Notes: generated from the sequence alone by a model not told the origin. A stretch of DNA of 64,000 nt from Chrysoperla carnea (GCF_905475395.1 NC_058342.1:2056501-2120500); one strand, 5' to 3'. Shown: positions 1 to 11,239, counted from the stretch's first letter. Made by a program: numbers and translations.

Positions 1-1070
1 AATTTATGTGTTAGCACATAGCACTCAACACTATAAAAATGAAAGTTTTACTCCCAGAACAACGAATAAATTGAACCAAATTTTTTAGAGATATAGAACT
101 ACCATGGACTATCCTTTGAGTCGAATAATTGTACCAGAAGTATTCGAATCCACTTAAAATTCTGACATCACAAAATAACGGAACATTCCCCTTTAAAGTA
201 TTCACTCACTTAAATTCTATTGTATATGTAATATTTTTTAGAAAAACACCTTTAATTTACTTTTTAAAATTTTTGAAATAATAAACTGAATGAATTTAAA
301 ATTTTAACTAATGCACTTAAAAAAATATAAGTCCAATATATACGAGGGTCGAACAACTAATGACATGATTTTTGATATGCTTAATTTACCAAGACTTTAA
401 GTTCAGGGGGAAATTCTTTGGTTAATTTGATGTAGGATGTGATTCTTCTTGCATTTGAAAGAAATACTTCATCAGCACTAACAGGTGTTAGAGACGCTTG
501 TTGTGCTATATGTGCGTTGCAGAACCTTCCGAATAGTTTGATTGATTTTATATATTTATCTAAACTAGTCGACTATTCATATTAATCAAGCCAATATTTA
601 TCGATTTGCTCTATTGGAAGTGGTTTCTCTACTAGAGAATAGGGATGCGCAAATAAACGAGATTTATGCCAAGCGCCCTACGAATTGGACTATTCGAGCT
701 CTAGACACAGAGTGCAATTTTTTCAACTCGAATTTTTATTTTTACTTAATTTATTTACTTCTTTCTATCATTGTTTACTTTTTGTAATATTGTCAATTGC
801 CGTATATTATTTGTTACGAATTTAAATAGCTATTTAAATATTTTAACTTATTTATTAATAAAAATTATTTTTTTTCGTATATTAACTGTGTTGATATTCT
901 CTGTTTCAACTTTTGTAATTCATTAATTTTGTCCCTCGTCTGTATGTTAAGTCAAAGTCAGTTGGTGATGCTGCCGTCGGCCGCGCATGTACCATTTCTA
1001 TATAGCGTTTCATGTTAGCTGTTTTATAGCGTTTCAATTTGGCTGCACCTTGTTATCGACATCATTACAC
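1..1070. other. Non-coding AT-rich stretch
   Basis: I recognise no gene here. The longest open frames are short, of low complexity and resemble no family I know. The sequence is AT-rich with a slightly GC-richer patch near 960-1060. It is probably old repeat or intergenic DNA. Confidence 0.5.
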
Positions 1071-1300
1071 TTTTAATCATGTATACGATATTTATTTACA
1101 TTAAAGTCTCTCGATTAGAATTGACGATTTTAATATTGAAAAGGAATTTTTATTATAATTTATTTTTTTTTTCTATTATCCTTTATTAAGATTACTAGAC
1201 AAGAAATTTGTCAATATTTAGTTACGCTGTATGTATCATGTTAAAATCAATTATAATCGAGAGACTTTGATGTAAATAAATATCGTATAAATGATTAAAA
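1071..1300. repeat. Foldback (inverted) repeat, about 60-bp arms
   Basis: The left arm (1071-1133) and right arm (1241-1300) are reverse complements apart from a few mismatches and a 3-nt indel. Both carry a core with TACGATATTTATTTACAT and the AGTCTCTCGATT stretch. The spacer is about 107 nt and AT-rich, with no ORF. This is the layout of a small foldback element or MITE remnant. No clear target duplication was seen. Confidence 0.75.
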
Positions 1301-1901
1301 CTAAACAACACAAAAAATAATAAATTTGTTTAAACTTTGGAAACGTGTATCAAAAGAGAAAGAAGAAAAATGTACATTGCATTTTTATAAAATAAATTTT
1401 AATTATTTCTAAATTAAAGTCTTGGCTTTTGAGTTAAATTTTCAGAGTCGAAAAAGGGACAGTTTGTATAAAAATTTGTAGTTGTTTTGAATCCACTACT
1501 CAATCAATCTTATAAATTCACTTGCCTAGACAATGCTGCATAACCAGCAAATAGCCTGAGCTGAATTTAATTTTTTTTTTAAAAGGCGGATTTCTAAAAA
1601 ATCCAAGAAATTTTAAACACAATAAGATAAGTGAAGGAAAAAGAGAAGCGAAGGACATAACGCAGTGGAAGTTGCCCAATGACGCGGACGGAAAACTGCC
1701 AGTAACGATGACTTCAATATGTAATAATTTTTTTAATTTGCCTGTTGAAATTATTTTTTTATCTTTTGGCCAGGAATCACTTGATTATTTCGCTAGGAGT
1801 AATCGGAAAATAACTTCAACCATATGCGTCTACTGTTCAAGATAATCGATAACGCTCAGTGGAAAATGAGATAAAATATAACGTTCTTGAATTCCGTTAA
1901 A
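1301..1901. other. Non-coding stretch
   Basis: There is no recognisable gene between the foldback repeat and the minisatellite. Base composition becomes less AT-rich from about 1620, just before the tandem array. Confidence 0.4.
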
Positions 1902-2535
1902 GAGGCTTAGGTGAAATAAGACCTCAAAGGGTCCTGGAGAAGGATCCATCGGGGACTAAAGTGAACATAAAACCTCCAAAGGTTCCGGTTAAGGATCGAA
2001 CGAGGGCTTATGTGCACATAAGACCTCTTAAGGTTCTGGTTAAGGAACTACTGAGGGCTTAGGTGAATATAAGACCTCTAAAGATCCAGGGTAAATATCT
2101 ACCGAGGGCTTCGGTGAACAACTGGCTCTGAAAGACCTGGTTAAGGATCCACTGAGGGATTAGGTGAACGAAGACATCTAAAGATCCTGGTTAAGGATCT
2201 GTCGAGGGCTTAGGTGAACGTAAGACCTCTTAAGGACCTGGATAAGAATACACCGAGAAATAAGTAAACATAAGACTTCTAAGGATCCTGGCTAAGGATC
2301 CGCCGAGAGCTTAGGCGAACGTTAGACCTCTTAAGAATCTGGATAATAATCCACCGAGGAATAAGGTGAACATAAGACCTCTAAGAATCCTGGTTAAGGA
2401 TCTGTCGAGGGCTTAGGTCAATGTGGGAGCTCTTAAAGACCTGGTTAAGGACTCTCCCAGTGCTTATGTGAACGAAAGACCTTTACAGATCCTGGTAAAT
2501 GATCCGTCGGTGGTTAAAATGAAATAAGATCTCCA
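1902..2535. repeat. Minisatellite, about 12 units of 51 bp, partly dimeric
   Basis: A block of about 51 bp repeats roughly 12 times. A typical unit starts AGGGCTTAGGTGAACATAAG, continues with ACCTCTAAAG and GATCCTGGTTAAGGATC, and ends in a CCACCG/TGTCG-like motif. Units are diverged. In the middle of the array, alternating units resemble each other more than their neighbours: one type has CTTAAG...CTGGATAA, the other CTAAGGATCCTGG. That gives a local dimer of about 102 bp. The unit length is 17 codons, but every frame now contains stops. The array is clearly GC-richer than its surroundings. Confidence 0.9.
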
Positions 2536-3717
2536 ATTAACGAAAGGTTGTAGTATGTCTAGAGAACTGAATTGCTATGCAAGCTTTTAATTCGCTCAAA
2601 AAATCGAATTGCTTCTATTAAGAAATAATTATGTCGTAACATTGAGTACTGACAGTCTTTGTAGCATATTTTGGTATTGAGTTTTTTTAATTATCAAATC
2701 TGTAGTTAATGATCAATTAAATATAATTCTTTCTTTTTTTGTCAAATAAGTGTAGATTACAAATTACTGTAAGGTAATGCTTTCGTAGTCATATTCTAAT
2801 GATTTCAAGTGCAATTGTTCAATTCTTCTGTTACAGACTGATAAATAAAACGACGAAACCATGGTGATGTGACTAAGAATGATGATAATTTTATTGATGA
2901 CAACGAAGTAATAATTTAGGGTTAGAATTTAGAGACGTTCGTCTGCGCAATGTTTTTGGGAAGTTTTTTCGCCTGAAAAACGAGCTGGAATCTCCCTTAT
3001 GTGACATCTTGTAATAATAGTCACATGATAAATTGAACGATAAGTTGCGAAATGTCAAATAACGACAAGTAGGCTGGAAACGACTTTTACCATGGTTGAT
3101 ATAATAATATAGAACTGTTAGATTGGATTTGAATATAGAACTCATAGCTGTAATCTAAAATCTCATAATAAACGCCCATTATTTTAATGAAGTAGGGGAA
3201 AGGTGGCTCAGTTATTACAAAAAATGTTTAAATAAACATAATTTTTCATACCGTGGTCATAGAATTGTAGTGTTTCGGGAAAAATATCTTAACTAATTGG
3301 TTGCATAATTGGTACTGTAAAAAATTCTAAATAATGCACAAGAAAAATTTTAATTACAATTTTGTTCGCCAGGTGGGACTGTAACAATTGTAACGGTCCT
3401 AAAGTCAAATATTAAAAACGACGTTCGACTGTAACATTTCCAACAGCAGAAGTGACAATTGTAACACTTTCACTCTTTAAGGGCCAATTGTAATATTAAC
3501 TAGAGTGGTAGAAATGTTACACATCAACAGTGGTAGAAATGTTACATTGGAAGGAACAATTATTACAATATCCAACTCTTGACATACCAATAAATTGTGC
3601 TTTGGTTAATATACGTTTATTTTTAATTGATCGAAGCATTGTTTGAAGTTCATTTAGTGATGATTTACAAGAAATGTCGGTAACAGAATCAGGGGCAAAA
3701 TGATTTTAAATAAAAAT
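2536..3717. other. Non-coding stretch with GTAAC-rich segment
   Basis: No gene is recognisable. From about 3360 to 3580 there is a loose run of motifs such as AATTGTAAC and GAAATGTTAC, which may be a degraded short repeat or the decayed C-terminal end of the pogo-like gene that follows on the minus strand. The rest is AT-rich and featureless. Confidence 0.4.
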
Positions 3718-4825
3718 TTAATTTTTAAATGTGTATATCCCTGTGCATTGAAACAAATCCGTTATAGTAGCTACGGTTGCTGATACCAACACCGCAGTCT
3801 TTACCAACTTGGGAAAATCATAAATAGTTATACGTTGTCCAGAATGATTTCTCATCCAGAGATCTGCGTTAAATTTTGATTTAAATGGCTCAAAAACTGA
3901 TCTGTCCAACGATTGAAGCTTATATGACGTCTGTGGACGGAAGGATAGTATTGTGGTTTAGTTGTCCTTGCAAAAATTAGTAATAGGAAGTCTAATGTGA
4001 TAGCTATGATTGTCCAATATTACTAAATAACGATTATTTTGACTTGCTTCTGTATATTTACCGAAATGTTGCATGTATAACAGAAAATCTTGTTACTAAA
4101 TCCAGCCACTTTTGTTAGCAGATCCATTAGAACCATCAGGACCATGCGTTTTAATACATTGATGAAAATTTTGTCTGGGGTAAAAAAAAATGGCAGTATT
4201 TTACTTTACTTTATTTACCTCCGTCTCATCAATATTATATATGTTCTGCGATGCAAAATTCTAACGATCAAATAATGCACCTAGATTGGTATAAAATTTA
4301 TCAACAATGAGTTTATTAAAATTCATGGTGCAAGCCAGGCTCGTTGCTTCGGGTCTTCTTTCCGACAGAGTAGGATTTCTTCCCAGAAAAGCCTTATACC
4401 AATCCACACTTTCCATTTTATTCGTTCCATTTGTCACCAAAATTTAATTAGTTTTTCTTGGCAAAATCATATGCTTGCTAACGTAAATCTCTTGTTGTTA
4501 AATCAAAATTTAATTTCAAAGCAGTAGTACAACATTCGACCAGTTCCTTCTCTTGTTCACTGGTAAAAACCTTATTATGTGGATTATGTCCCGTACGTAG
4601 AGAACCAGTTTGTTCATACTGCTCAACATACCTTGTAAGCGTTACATGACACACACGAAGCTCTTTGGCAACGGGTCGAACCAACTCTTTTCCATGTAAT
4701 ATACGCTTGATTGCAATAACATACGTTGCAGTAACATACGTGTAGTTGTTTGAGCACCTCTTTTGTCCATTTGATGGAACCAAAAGAATAGAGAAGGATG
4801 GGTATTGTAAGCATTTTAGTAGCAC
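3718..4825 (-). pseudogene. Pogo/Tigger-like (Tc1-mariner superfamily) DDE transposase remnant
   Basis: This is a decayed cut-and-paste transposase read on the minus strand. The N-terminal part (4478-4790) reads like the CENP-B/psq-type helix-turn-helix of pogo transposases: RPVAKELRVCHVTLTRYVEQY followed by HNKVFTSEQEKELVE. After several frame breaks the catalytic landmarks appear in order: NIYNIDET (first Asp, near 4230), LVILDNHSYH (second Asp, near 4010) and LDRSVFEPFK (third acidic position, near 3895). All three motifs of the DDE core are therefore recognisable, but the frame is broken several times, so no protein can be made. I saw no terminal inverted repeats. Its N-terminal end directly abuts a LINE remnant in the same orientation. 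Confidence 0.85.
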
Positions 4826-4829
4826 GGGT

Positions 4830-5720
4830 CTTATGGATTCCGGACAATTCTTATTGCCAGATTTGTCAAAGACGGTGAGTGTACCTGCCGCGAAGAGTTT
4901 CTATGACAGTAGACACACTCGGAATGTGGTTTTCATCGATATCCAAATATGTGTAGAGCTCTTCTTCATAGAGATGTTTCACGATGCTTCCATCTGTGAG
5001 CTGCACGTCTGCATCGTAATCAGGGACACGACCCGCTTACAATGAATGACGGCACATTTATCAAGACCGAATCCCATGGCAATGACCGTTTACTGATGGG
5101 TGCCTTTTAGAGCTTTAGACATACTGCTCTCATAAAGTTTCAGGTCATCCAAATAGAATTGATGAGTTACCTGATGCTTCTTATCTGTCGGGGGACCACA
5201 GCGGTAACCAGGTTCTTCTCGCAAGCGCAAGGAAAGGGGCATAAATGAGATGCAGAATAGAAGCGGGCTAAAGTTGTCACCTTGATAGACAGCACGCTTA
5301 AACGTTATCAGTTTTGTTCAAACAGTATGTTTACCACTACTTATGGTAAACTTGGTCCTCCACAAAGGTAGTAGTTGTTCGATGCATCTGATAATATCGG
5401 GATGAATTTTCAAACATTTGTGTAGCACCAATATCAATTGGTGAGGGTTAGTGTCAAATGCATTCCAATAATCTACCCAGGCCATACTTAGGTCACGTTG
5501 ATATTGACGGGCGTCTTGATTGATACATCTGCCAAAAAGAAGATTATCTTTGCAACCTGATATACCTCGTTTGGAACCGCGTTGCTAGTATATCATCTGC
5601 CAAACCAGTTCTATGGTTGTGAGCATGCGTTCATTGAGAATGGAAGTGAAAGATTTTAACAGGGTTTTGAGACATAATCGGGCGATCATTGCTCGAAACT
5701 GAACGATCTCCCTTTTAGGG
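4830..5720 (-). pseudogene. Non-LTR retrotransposon reverse transcriptase fragment
   Basis: Minus-strand translation in shifting frames gives non-LTR RT landmarks: a GCKDNLLFGRCINQDARQYQ stretch, motif A as MAWVDYWNAFD, the BIQG-like region as VYQGDNFSPLLF, and the motif C region as FYLDDLKLY. DDLK in place of the common YADD is typical of an R2/R4-like or related group with restriction-like endonuclease (family knowledge). A following segment, GFGLDKCAV, also fits that group. Several frameshifts and stops are present. Neither the 5' end nor the endonuclease is visible. The fragment ends where the pogo remnant begins. Confidence 0.75.
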
Positions 5721-5733
5721 GATCAAACCTTTT

Positions 5734-5782
5734 CATAGGTAACTGAGGCATTTATGTCATAGTTAACTGAGGCATTTATGAA
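5734..5782. repeat. Short tandem duplication (about 24 bp x2)
   Basis: Two adjacent copies of a unit containing TAACTGAGGCATTTATG, differing by a single base or indel. No function is evident. Confidence 0.8.
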
Positions 5783-5929
5783 AAAGTGTAATTTTTGAAA
5801 AGTGTACGTTTAAATCATTGTGCGTTGATCAGCATTTCGTCAATGTAGGTCAGTAAATTTTATTTTGAAATATGCCGTATATAAGTATTATCGAAGATAA
5901 TAAATGAGAACTCTAGGATATATCGAAAT

Positions 5930-6219
5930 AAATTTTGATTTTTGCCCCAATTTCCTAAATCAGTTTTTTGTATTTTTAAAATACGTATTTTCGACTACCA
6001 AATAGTCATCATCAGTAAGAATTAGCTAGTGATTACTCTTATTATGAATGTTACTGTTTGTAATTTGCGTGCAGTCCGACACCAAATTAGCAAAGAGTAA
6101 CATTCATAATAAGAGTAATCACTAGCTAATTCTTACTGATGGTGACTATTTGGTAGTCGAAAATACGTATTTTAAAAATACAAAAAACTGATCTAGAAAA
6201 TTGGGGCAAAAATCGAAAT
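5930..6219. repeat. Foldback repeat with about 125-bp arms and about 40-nt loop
   Basis: The left arm (5930-6055) and right arm (6096-6219) are nearly perfect reverse complements. They include the motif ATACGTATTTTCGACTACCA and its complement. The 40-nt loop contains GTGCAGTCCGACACC. The right arm runs into the start of the Jockey-like element, so this may be a separate foldback element or an inverted duplication of that element's 5' end. Transcribed, it would form a long hairpin. Confidence 0.9.
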
Positions 6220-6470
6220 TTAATATGCCGTATGCTTATTCTTCAAATTTAAATGTAATACCACCGATAATCCACTCTCGAAACACGCCAAACTCATTAC
6301 TTGATGATCTTCTAGAAGTGGGCACCAGCCATAAAAAAACGCCACAATTTTTAAAATTAAAGAATAACGCTACAGCATATAGAAGTAACACAGAAAGCTT
6401 CGTTCGTGAAAATGCGAACGTATCAAGAAAATTGAGCTAAACGTCTCACGATTCTCAACCAATTAACACT

Positions 6471-7250
6471 ATGGCAGACTCCACCAACTCTTCAACTCAA
6501 CCTCCATTATGGCATAAAGATGATTCGTTACTGGCTCTAGAAAATCGAAAAGTAGCTCTGAAGTTAACGATCAACGAATTCGGCAAAAACAAGATGCTAA
6601 ATCGTCCAATTTCATAACAAAAAATTTATTTGAACAACTGTTATCGGAGTCTATAAACGATAACTCAAAGGATCATCCTCAAAAGCCCTAAATCCAACCG
6701 ATTTTTGTTACCAATGTTGTAGACTTTGTTTCCAGCAGGATCTCAATTCCAACGGTTTCCAAAATAAATACATGACTAAGGTTCTCAACAATCAAATTGA
6801 AATTATCCCCAATGATGTTAATACTTACAAAAACTTGACTGATGTCAAAATATTTAAGCCCAAAGCTTTACTGCCACAAAACATCAGATATCTTATACAA
6901 GAAAAGGGTAGTTTAAGAAGAATCTGGCAACAAACTAGATTTCCAAGAGATAAAAATAGTTTTAATAGATCGTCTCAAAACTTAAAACGTTTGCTGGAAA
7001 ATTTAAAACAAAATTATATTCAAGATTATCTTGAAAACTTATCTCCCACTGAAGCTTCGGATTATTCATTATGGAAAAGCTACAAAATGTTGCAAGCGAC
7101 CAAAGCAACATGTTCCACCAATACGCAAACCAGATGTATCCTGGGCAAGAAGTTTTAAAGAAAAGGCTGATTTATTTGCACTTGAAGGAAGTTTTTTTGC
7201 AATTCACAAGACGCACAAGACAAAGAAATCTTACAATATTTAAGCGCCCC
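6471..7250 (+). pseudogene. Jockey ORF1-to-ORF2 deletion fusion
   Basis: The stretch IFVTNVVDF followed by YMTKVLNNQIEIIPNDV and TYKNLTDV resembles the C-terminal RNA-binding region of Jockey ORF1 (PRE_C2HC-like). In the same open frame (6772-7158) it passes within a few codons, near 6845, into LLPQNIRYLIQEKGSLRRIW and YLENLSPTEASDYSLWK, which is the linker between endonuclease and RT in Jockey ORF2. An internal deletion has therefore joined ORF1 to ORF2 in frame, removing the zinc knuckles and the whole endonuclease. The frame is lost soon after 7158 at KQHVPPIRKPD (continued in another frame). Confidence 0.75.
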
Positions 7251-7479
7251 TCTCCAGTTATCTCCACCCATCGAATCTTTCTCTTTAAATGAAATATACG
7301 GAAATATATATAAATGAAATAAAAGTACGGAAATTAAAACACTAAATCGTAAAAAAACGCCAGGATTTGATCTTATAATAACAAAGATTTTAAACGAGCT
7401 TCCAAAAAATGGAGTGATTAATTAATAATTACCATTCAGTATATTTTCAATGCTATCTTAAGACTGGACTATGGAAGTC

Positions 7480-8560
7480 TTTGGAAGATATTGCAAATTA
7501 TACTAATTCCTAAACCTGGTAAACCGGTCAACGAAGTTAGATCATACCGATCTTTCAGTTTATTGCCAACATTGTCTAAGCTGTTCGAAAAATTATTTTT
7601 AAGTAAACTAAAAGTAATATTGAAAGAGTCGCAAATGATTACCTACCATCAATTTGGGTTCCGTGAGAATCATTCCACCATAGAACAAGTGCACCGTATA
7701 GGAGATACGATAACGAAAAGTTTTCAAGGAAAAAAATATTGTACAGCATTCCTTGACGTCCGCAAAACCTTTGATAAAGTATGGCATCCAGGCCTGCCGA
7801 ACAAATTACAACATCAAATTTCTGTTCTTATTTCTGTGCTGTAAAATCATACTTAGAAGACAGATACTTCCAAGTCAAAATTCAAGAAGAACTTTCCGAT
7901 CTGTTTTCTATCCAATCTGGTGTACCTGAGGTCAGTATTCTGGGCCCAACTCTTTATTTAATTTATACCGCGGACCTACCGGTCGATGACACAAACGTAA
8001 CAGCTACATTTGCAGATGATACTGCGATTTCATCGCTTGATGTAGATCCAAATTCAGCTTCTCAAAAAACTGCAGACAAGTATCGATAAAATACAACATT
8101 GGTTGTATTTTATCAACATTGGTTGAATAAGTGGCGTATTCAACTTTACGAGATGAAATCCGTTCATGTAACGTTCACTTTGAGAAAAGAAAGTTTCCAG
8201 CTGTTATAATGAACGGTGTCAGTTTTCCACAGTCAAATGAAGTCAAATATCTGGGTATACACCTTGATAGAATACATACTTGGCATAAACACATCTGGTT
8301 AGAAAAAAAACAGCTAATATTGAAATTTTCTAATTGATATTGGCTCTTGGGTCAAAATTCTAAGCTATCATTGAACAATAAAGTGTTAGTGCATAAAAGA
8401 ATACTTAAACCTGTGTGGAACTAGTAATATCATTAATAGTAATATCGAAATCCTGCAAAGATTTCAATAAAAATTGTTGTGAACAATTAGTGATTCCCCG
8501 TGCTATATGTGTAATGACGATATTCATTGTGAACGTACTAAACAGACAAAATGTGCTAGA
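7480..8560 (+). pseudogene. Jockey-like reverse transcriptase, frameshifted
   Basis: The RT begins with LIPKPGKPVNEVRSYR and LLPTLSKLFEKLFLSKL, then HQFGFRENHSTIEQVHR and motif A as FLDVRKTFDKVW (7491-7844). A frameshift near 7830 leads to the next open piece (7781-8089) with IQSGVPEVSILGPTLY and the catalytic box as FADD (in ATFADDTAIS). Further frames hold NEVKYLGIHLDR (8131-8337) and a thumb-like CNDDIH near 8510. This is the full order of a Jockey RT with at least three frame breaks. No product is expected. Confidence 0.9.
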
Positions 8561-8780
8561 TTTAAAATTAAGCTCTATTTAACATTATCATTAGATTAAG
8601 GTAATTTATATACTTAGTTTAAGCATATTAAGGTGACCACCAGTGGGTAGATTACCGTTAGTTAACCTTTTAGTCAGTAGATCTATTTATAGTTCTTTTA
8701 AGAACTGATAATAGAAAATAGGAATTTACAAAAATAAAAAATAAAAAATAATAGTAATAAGAGACACTATGAAACTAATA

Positions 8781-9080
8781 ATGGATTCTAGTGAAAGCGA
8801 GGAAGAATTGAATGAAATTCAAAATCCTATAGAACTTTTGATTAAAAATATAGTAATGAATCGAATAAACGTATTGTAAAACCCACTTATTTGGTGGAAG
8901 GTAAATAGTAATAAATACGAAATTCTTTCTACTGTAGTCACGCAATATTTGTAAACTCCACCCACAAGTGTGAGCAGCGAGTATTTAGTGGAGCTAGGCT
9001 ACACACCCCATCGAAACAAGCTTCTTGGGGAAAATGCTTCAAAAATTTTGTTTTTAAAATTTAATATTCCCCTACTCTAA
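8781..9080 (+). pseudogene. hAT transposase C-terminal fragment (dimerisation domain)
   Basis: One frame reads through two in-frame TAA stops (8877 and 8952). It starts with MDSSESEEELNEIQNPIEL, then NPLIWWKVNSNKYEILSTVV, TPPTSVSSEYL and NKLLGENASKILFLKFNIPL. This is the hAT family C-terminal dimerisation domain, whose conserved WWK, PPTSVxSE and LxxENA signatures are all visible. Only about 100 codons remain, and no catalytic core or terminal inverted repeat was seen. It sits between the Jockey tail and the LINE A 3' end. Confidence 0.9.
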
Positions 9081-9539
9081 TTTAATTACTAATAAATACG
9101 AAAAAATTAATACTTAAATAATTAAAATAATAAATAAATATAAATTAAATATTTTTTAATGAATGAATGAATTAAAAAAAATATTAATGACAGCAATTTT
9201 AATAATCCAAATTCCAGTGATCAACTGTGATAATTGTTTTTTTTGTGTGATTATAATTCATGTTAAAAATTAATTGTTTTTATATAATAGTAATAAAAAT
9301 AATGTATATTCTTTATTGATATACAAAAAGCAATCGTTATAAAATTATAGTCTGTGTCGTAAAATAGCACAAAATTCTATAGTATAAAATTACATAAAAA
9401 TTGAAAAAAAAAAACATTAAATAAAATAACATTAAATTTTGTATAATTTAATTATTAAAAGTCAGAATGGCTCTAATTTTTATATTTTAATGGGCGTAAA
9501 ACACCAAACTTGGTCATCAACTCGTCACTAGCATTTTTC

Positions 9540-10160
9540 AGTCGACTGAATGAAAAGCTTTTAAATCAATAAAACAACAGTAAAGTTTTCGACTTTTCAT
9601 TCCTAGACATTGTCCATAGTTTCATATGATGTCCTAAATCCTGATTGGAATTCGGATATGATATTGTTTTCAATGATCCAGTTTTGTATTCGAACTGATA
9701 ACATTTTAGTATAAATTTTCCCAATATTTGGTAGTAGAGTTAAACCTCTGTAGTTGTTTACATTTTTCTTACCCCCTCCTCCTTGTATATATTTCACATG
9801 ATTCCTGTTGACCAGTGTTCAGGGAAATATTTTAGTTCACTCATTTTGTTGAAGATATCTTCCAGTAAATTAATATTTGATTGGTCACCAAATATGTATT
9901 TGTAAAATTCATTTGGTATTCCGTCTATGCCACTTTGCCTCTTCCTTAAATGCACAGTCTAGTTTTTCTATTCTTCTCAGCATAAGCTTGATATCCTCTG
10001 AATCCGGACATATTATTTAATTTTTGTACAATGATTCGCATTGTTCCAACCATTCTTGTGTGGTGACCAGGTTATTTTCTTTTGAAGGTTTGGTTTCTCC
10101 TTTTATGTAAGGCCAAAGACATTTACTGTTGAATTTCATAGAATTTATTGGCGCATTGAT
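9540..10160 (-). pseudogene. LINE A copy 1 RT N-terminal fragment and linker
   Basis: The minus frame 9603-9797 reads NNYRGLTLLPNIGKIYTKML, then ENNIISEFQSGFRTSYETMD, the RT fingers of a non-LTR element. Upstream (9830-10150) the linker and the SGIDGIPNEFYK-like region are present with frame changes. Downstream, after a short YCCFID motif A remnant, coding sequence stops abruptly. The palm with the YADD box is absent. The same segment in the same arrangement occurs at 35060-35740. Confidence 0.85.
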
Positions 10161-10214
10161 TTGGGCTTTCTACGCTTCTAGCTTTTACAAATTTATTGTT
10201 TATCAACACCTATT

Positions 10215-10219
10215 ATTAC
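10215..10219 (+). repeat. BEL/Pao target site duplication, left copy (ATTAC)
   Basis: ATTAC directly precedes the 5' LTR and recurs directly after the 3' LTR at 17743-17747. Five base pairs is the usual duplication length for this class. Confidence 0.95.
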
Positions 10220-10650
10220 TGTTGGGTCACTCTGTAGCATAATCATTGAGATGGGCAAAATCATGTCACTACTGCCATCTCAATGAATTATGTCAATATT
10301 TATAAGTTTGCAAAAGCAAGGTTCAACGCTATGATACCCCCGCTTCAGCCTTGTTTTTGCAAATTTTGTTATTCAAAAAAAGTTATATAAGTTGTTTAAT
10401 TTTAAGTTTAAAAACTATGTTCTTTTTTAGAGTCTTTTTTTGGTTTTGAGTTGTTAGTAATAAAAAGTTGTTAGAAATAAAAGCTGTATAAAGTTTTATA
10501 AAGTTGTTAACCAGAGTTATCAGATGAGTTAAGAATATAATATAAGTTTTCAAAATTCTTAACATTGTGTTTGCTTTAATTTTTATTTCAACGGTCCTTC
10601 GAGAAGTTATGAACTCACAAGTGCGGTGTATAAGTTTGGACCATCGCACA
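10220..10650 (+). repeat. BEL/Pao 5' LTR (431 bp)
   Basis: It begins TGTTGGGTCACTCTGTAGC and ends GACCATCGCACA. Compared with the 3' LTR I count three substitutions and no indels. A TATA-like TTATATAAG lies near 10383, and AATAAA motifs occur near 10459 and 10476, consistent with LTR promoter and polyadenylation functions. Confidence 0.97.
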
Positions 10651-10654
10651 AATT

Positions 10655-10674
10655 TGGTCCGCTACGAGCCGGAT
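10655..10674 (+). promoter_or_regulatory. Putative primer-binding site
   Basis: Four bases after the 5' LTR comes TGGTCCGCTACGAGCCGGAT. The initial TGG matches the complement of a tRNA CCA end. The reverse complement resembles the 3' end of a tRNA-Tyr (the CCGGCTCG portion) but with two extra bases inside, so the priming tRNA is not certain. Confidence 0.5.
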
Positions 10675-11239
10675 ATCTAGCGAACTAAAAAATTTATTAA
10701 AAAATTACATCCATAAATTGATCCTGCAAGCGATCTAAAGGCGTAAGAATAAAGTACAGTATAAATATAGAACGTTCGTGCTTTATTATTAAAAAACGTT
10801 TAAATATCATATGTGAATGGTGTAAATTTCATATGGGATTCGTGCAAATATGGTACAGGATTGTGGAAATTAATAATTTCGAAAGCGGTAAAAAATGGCG
10901 TCCAAAAATGGTTCCATGTGCTTGTCCTTGCCGGAAGTGCGAATTGTGTCAGCATCTTTGTGCGCATGTCAGTGAAAGTTCCTGGATGCGCAGCTACGGT
11001 GGGTAATTTGGTATTTTATGCGCACTCAACATTGGATCAGCCTGGCATTTATGTTGAAATTAAGTACAACAATTAAAAAGGTCAGATCCATTCAGTTTGA
11101 TAGTTTTAGTGTGTTACCTTCAGTGAGTTACCCACTTAAGTGAATTAGATAAATGACATTTTTCAATTAAAGGTTTTTTAATTTAAATAAAATAAAAATT
11201 AATTTTGATGTACACAAGCTAATAACATTATACAATAAA

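Larger units (their letters stand above)
6220..8761 (+). mobile_element. Jockey-like LINE, internally deleted and frameshifted
   Basis: Family landmarks run in order: an ORF1 segment resembling the region before the zinc knuckles of Jockey ORF1, then directly the ORF2 linker, then RT fingers and palm, then the RT C-terminal part. The 3' UTR contains GTGGGTAGATTACCG and CTTTTAGTCAGTAGATCTA and ends in an A-rich tail (about 8729-8761) made of AAAATAAAAAAT units. The endonuclease domain and the ORF1 zinc knuckles are missing. The copy is dead. I set the 5' boundary where the foldback arm ends; the true boundary is uncertain. Confidence 0.85.

Noticed and set aside
2891..3145. 84-codon minus-strand frame
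   Set aside because: No similarity to any known family; AT-rich random frame most likely.
10383..10649. 88-codon minus-strand frame, repeated at 17475-17741
   Set aside because: It occurs twice only because it lies in both LTRs of the BEL/Pao element; no protein-like features.
10813..11076. 87-codon frame in the BEL/Pao leader
   Set aside because: No recognisable domain, poor composition, located in an untranslated leader.
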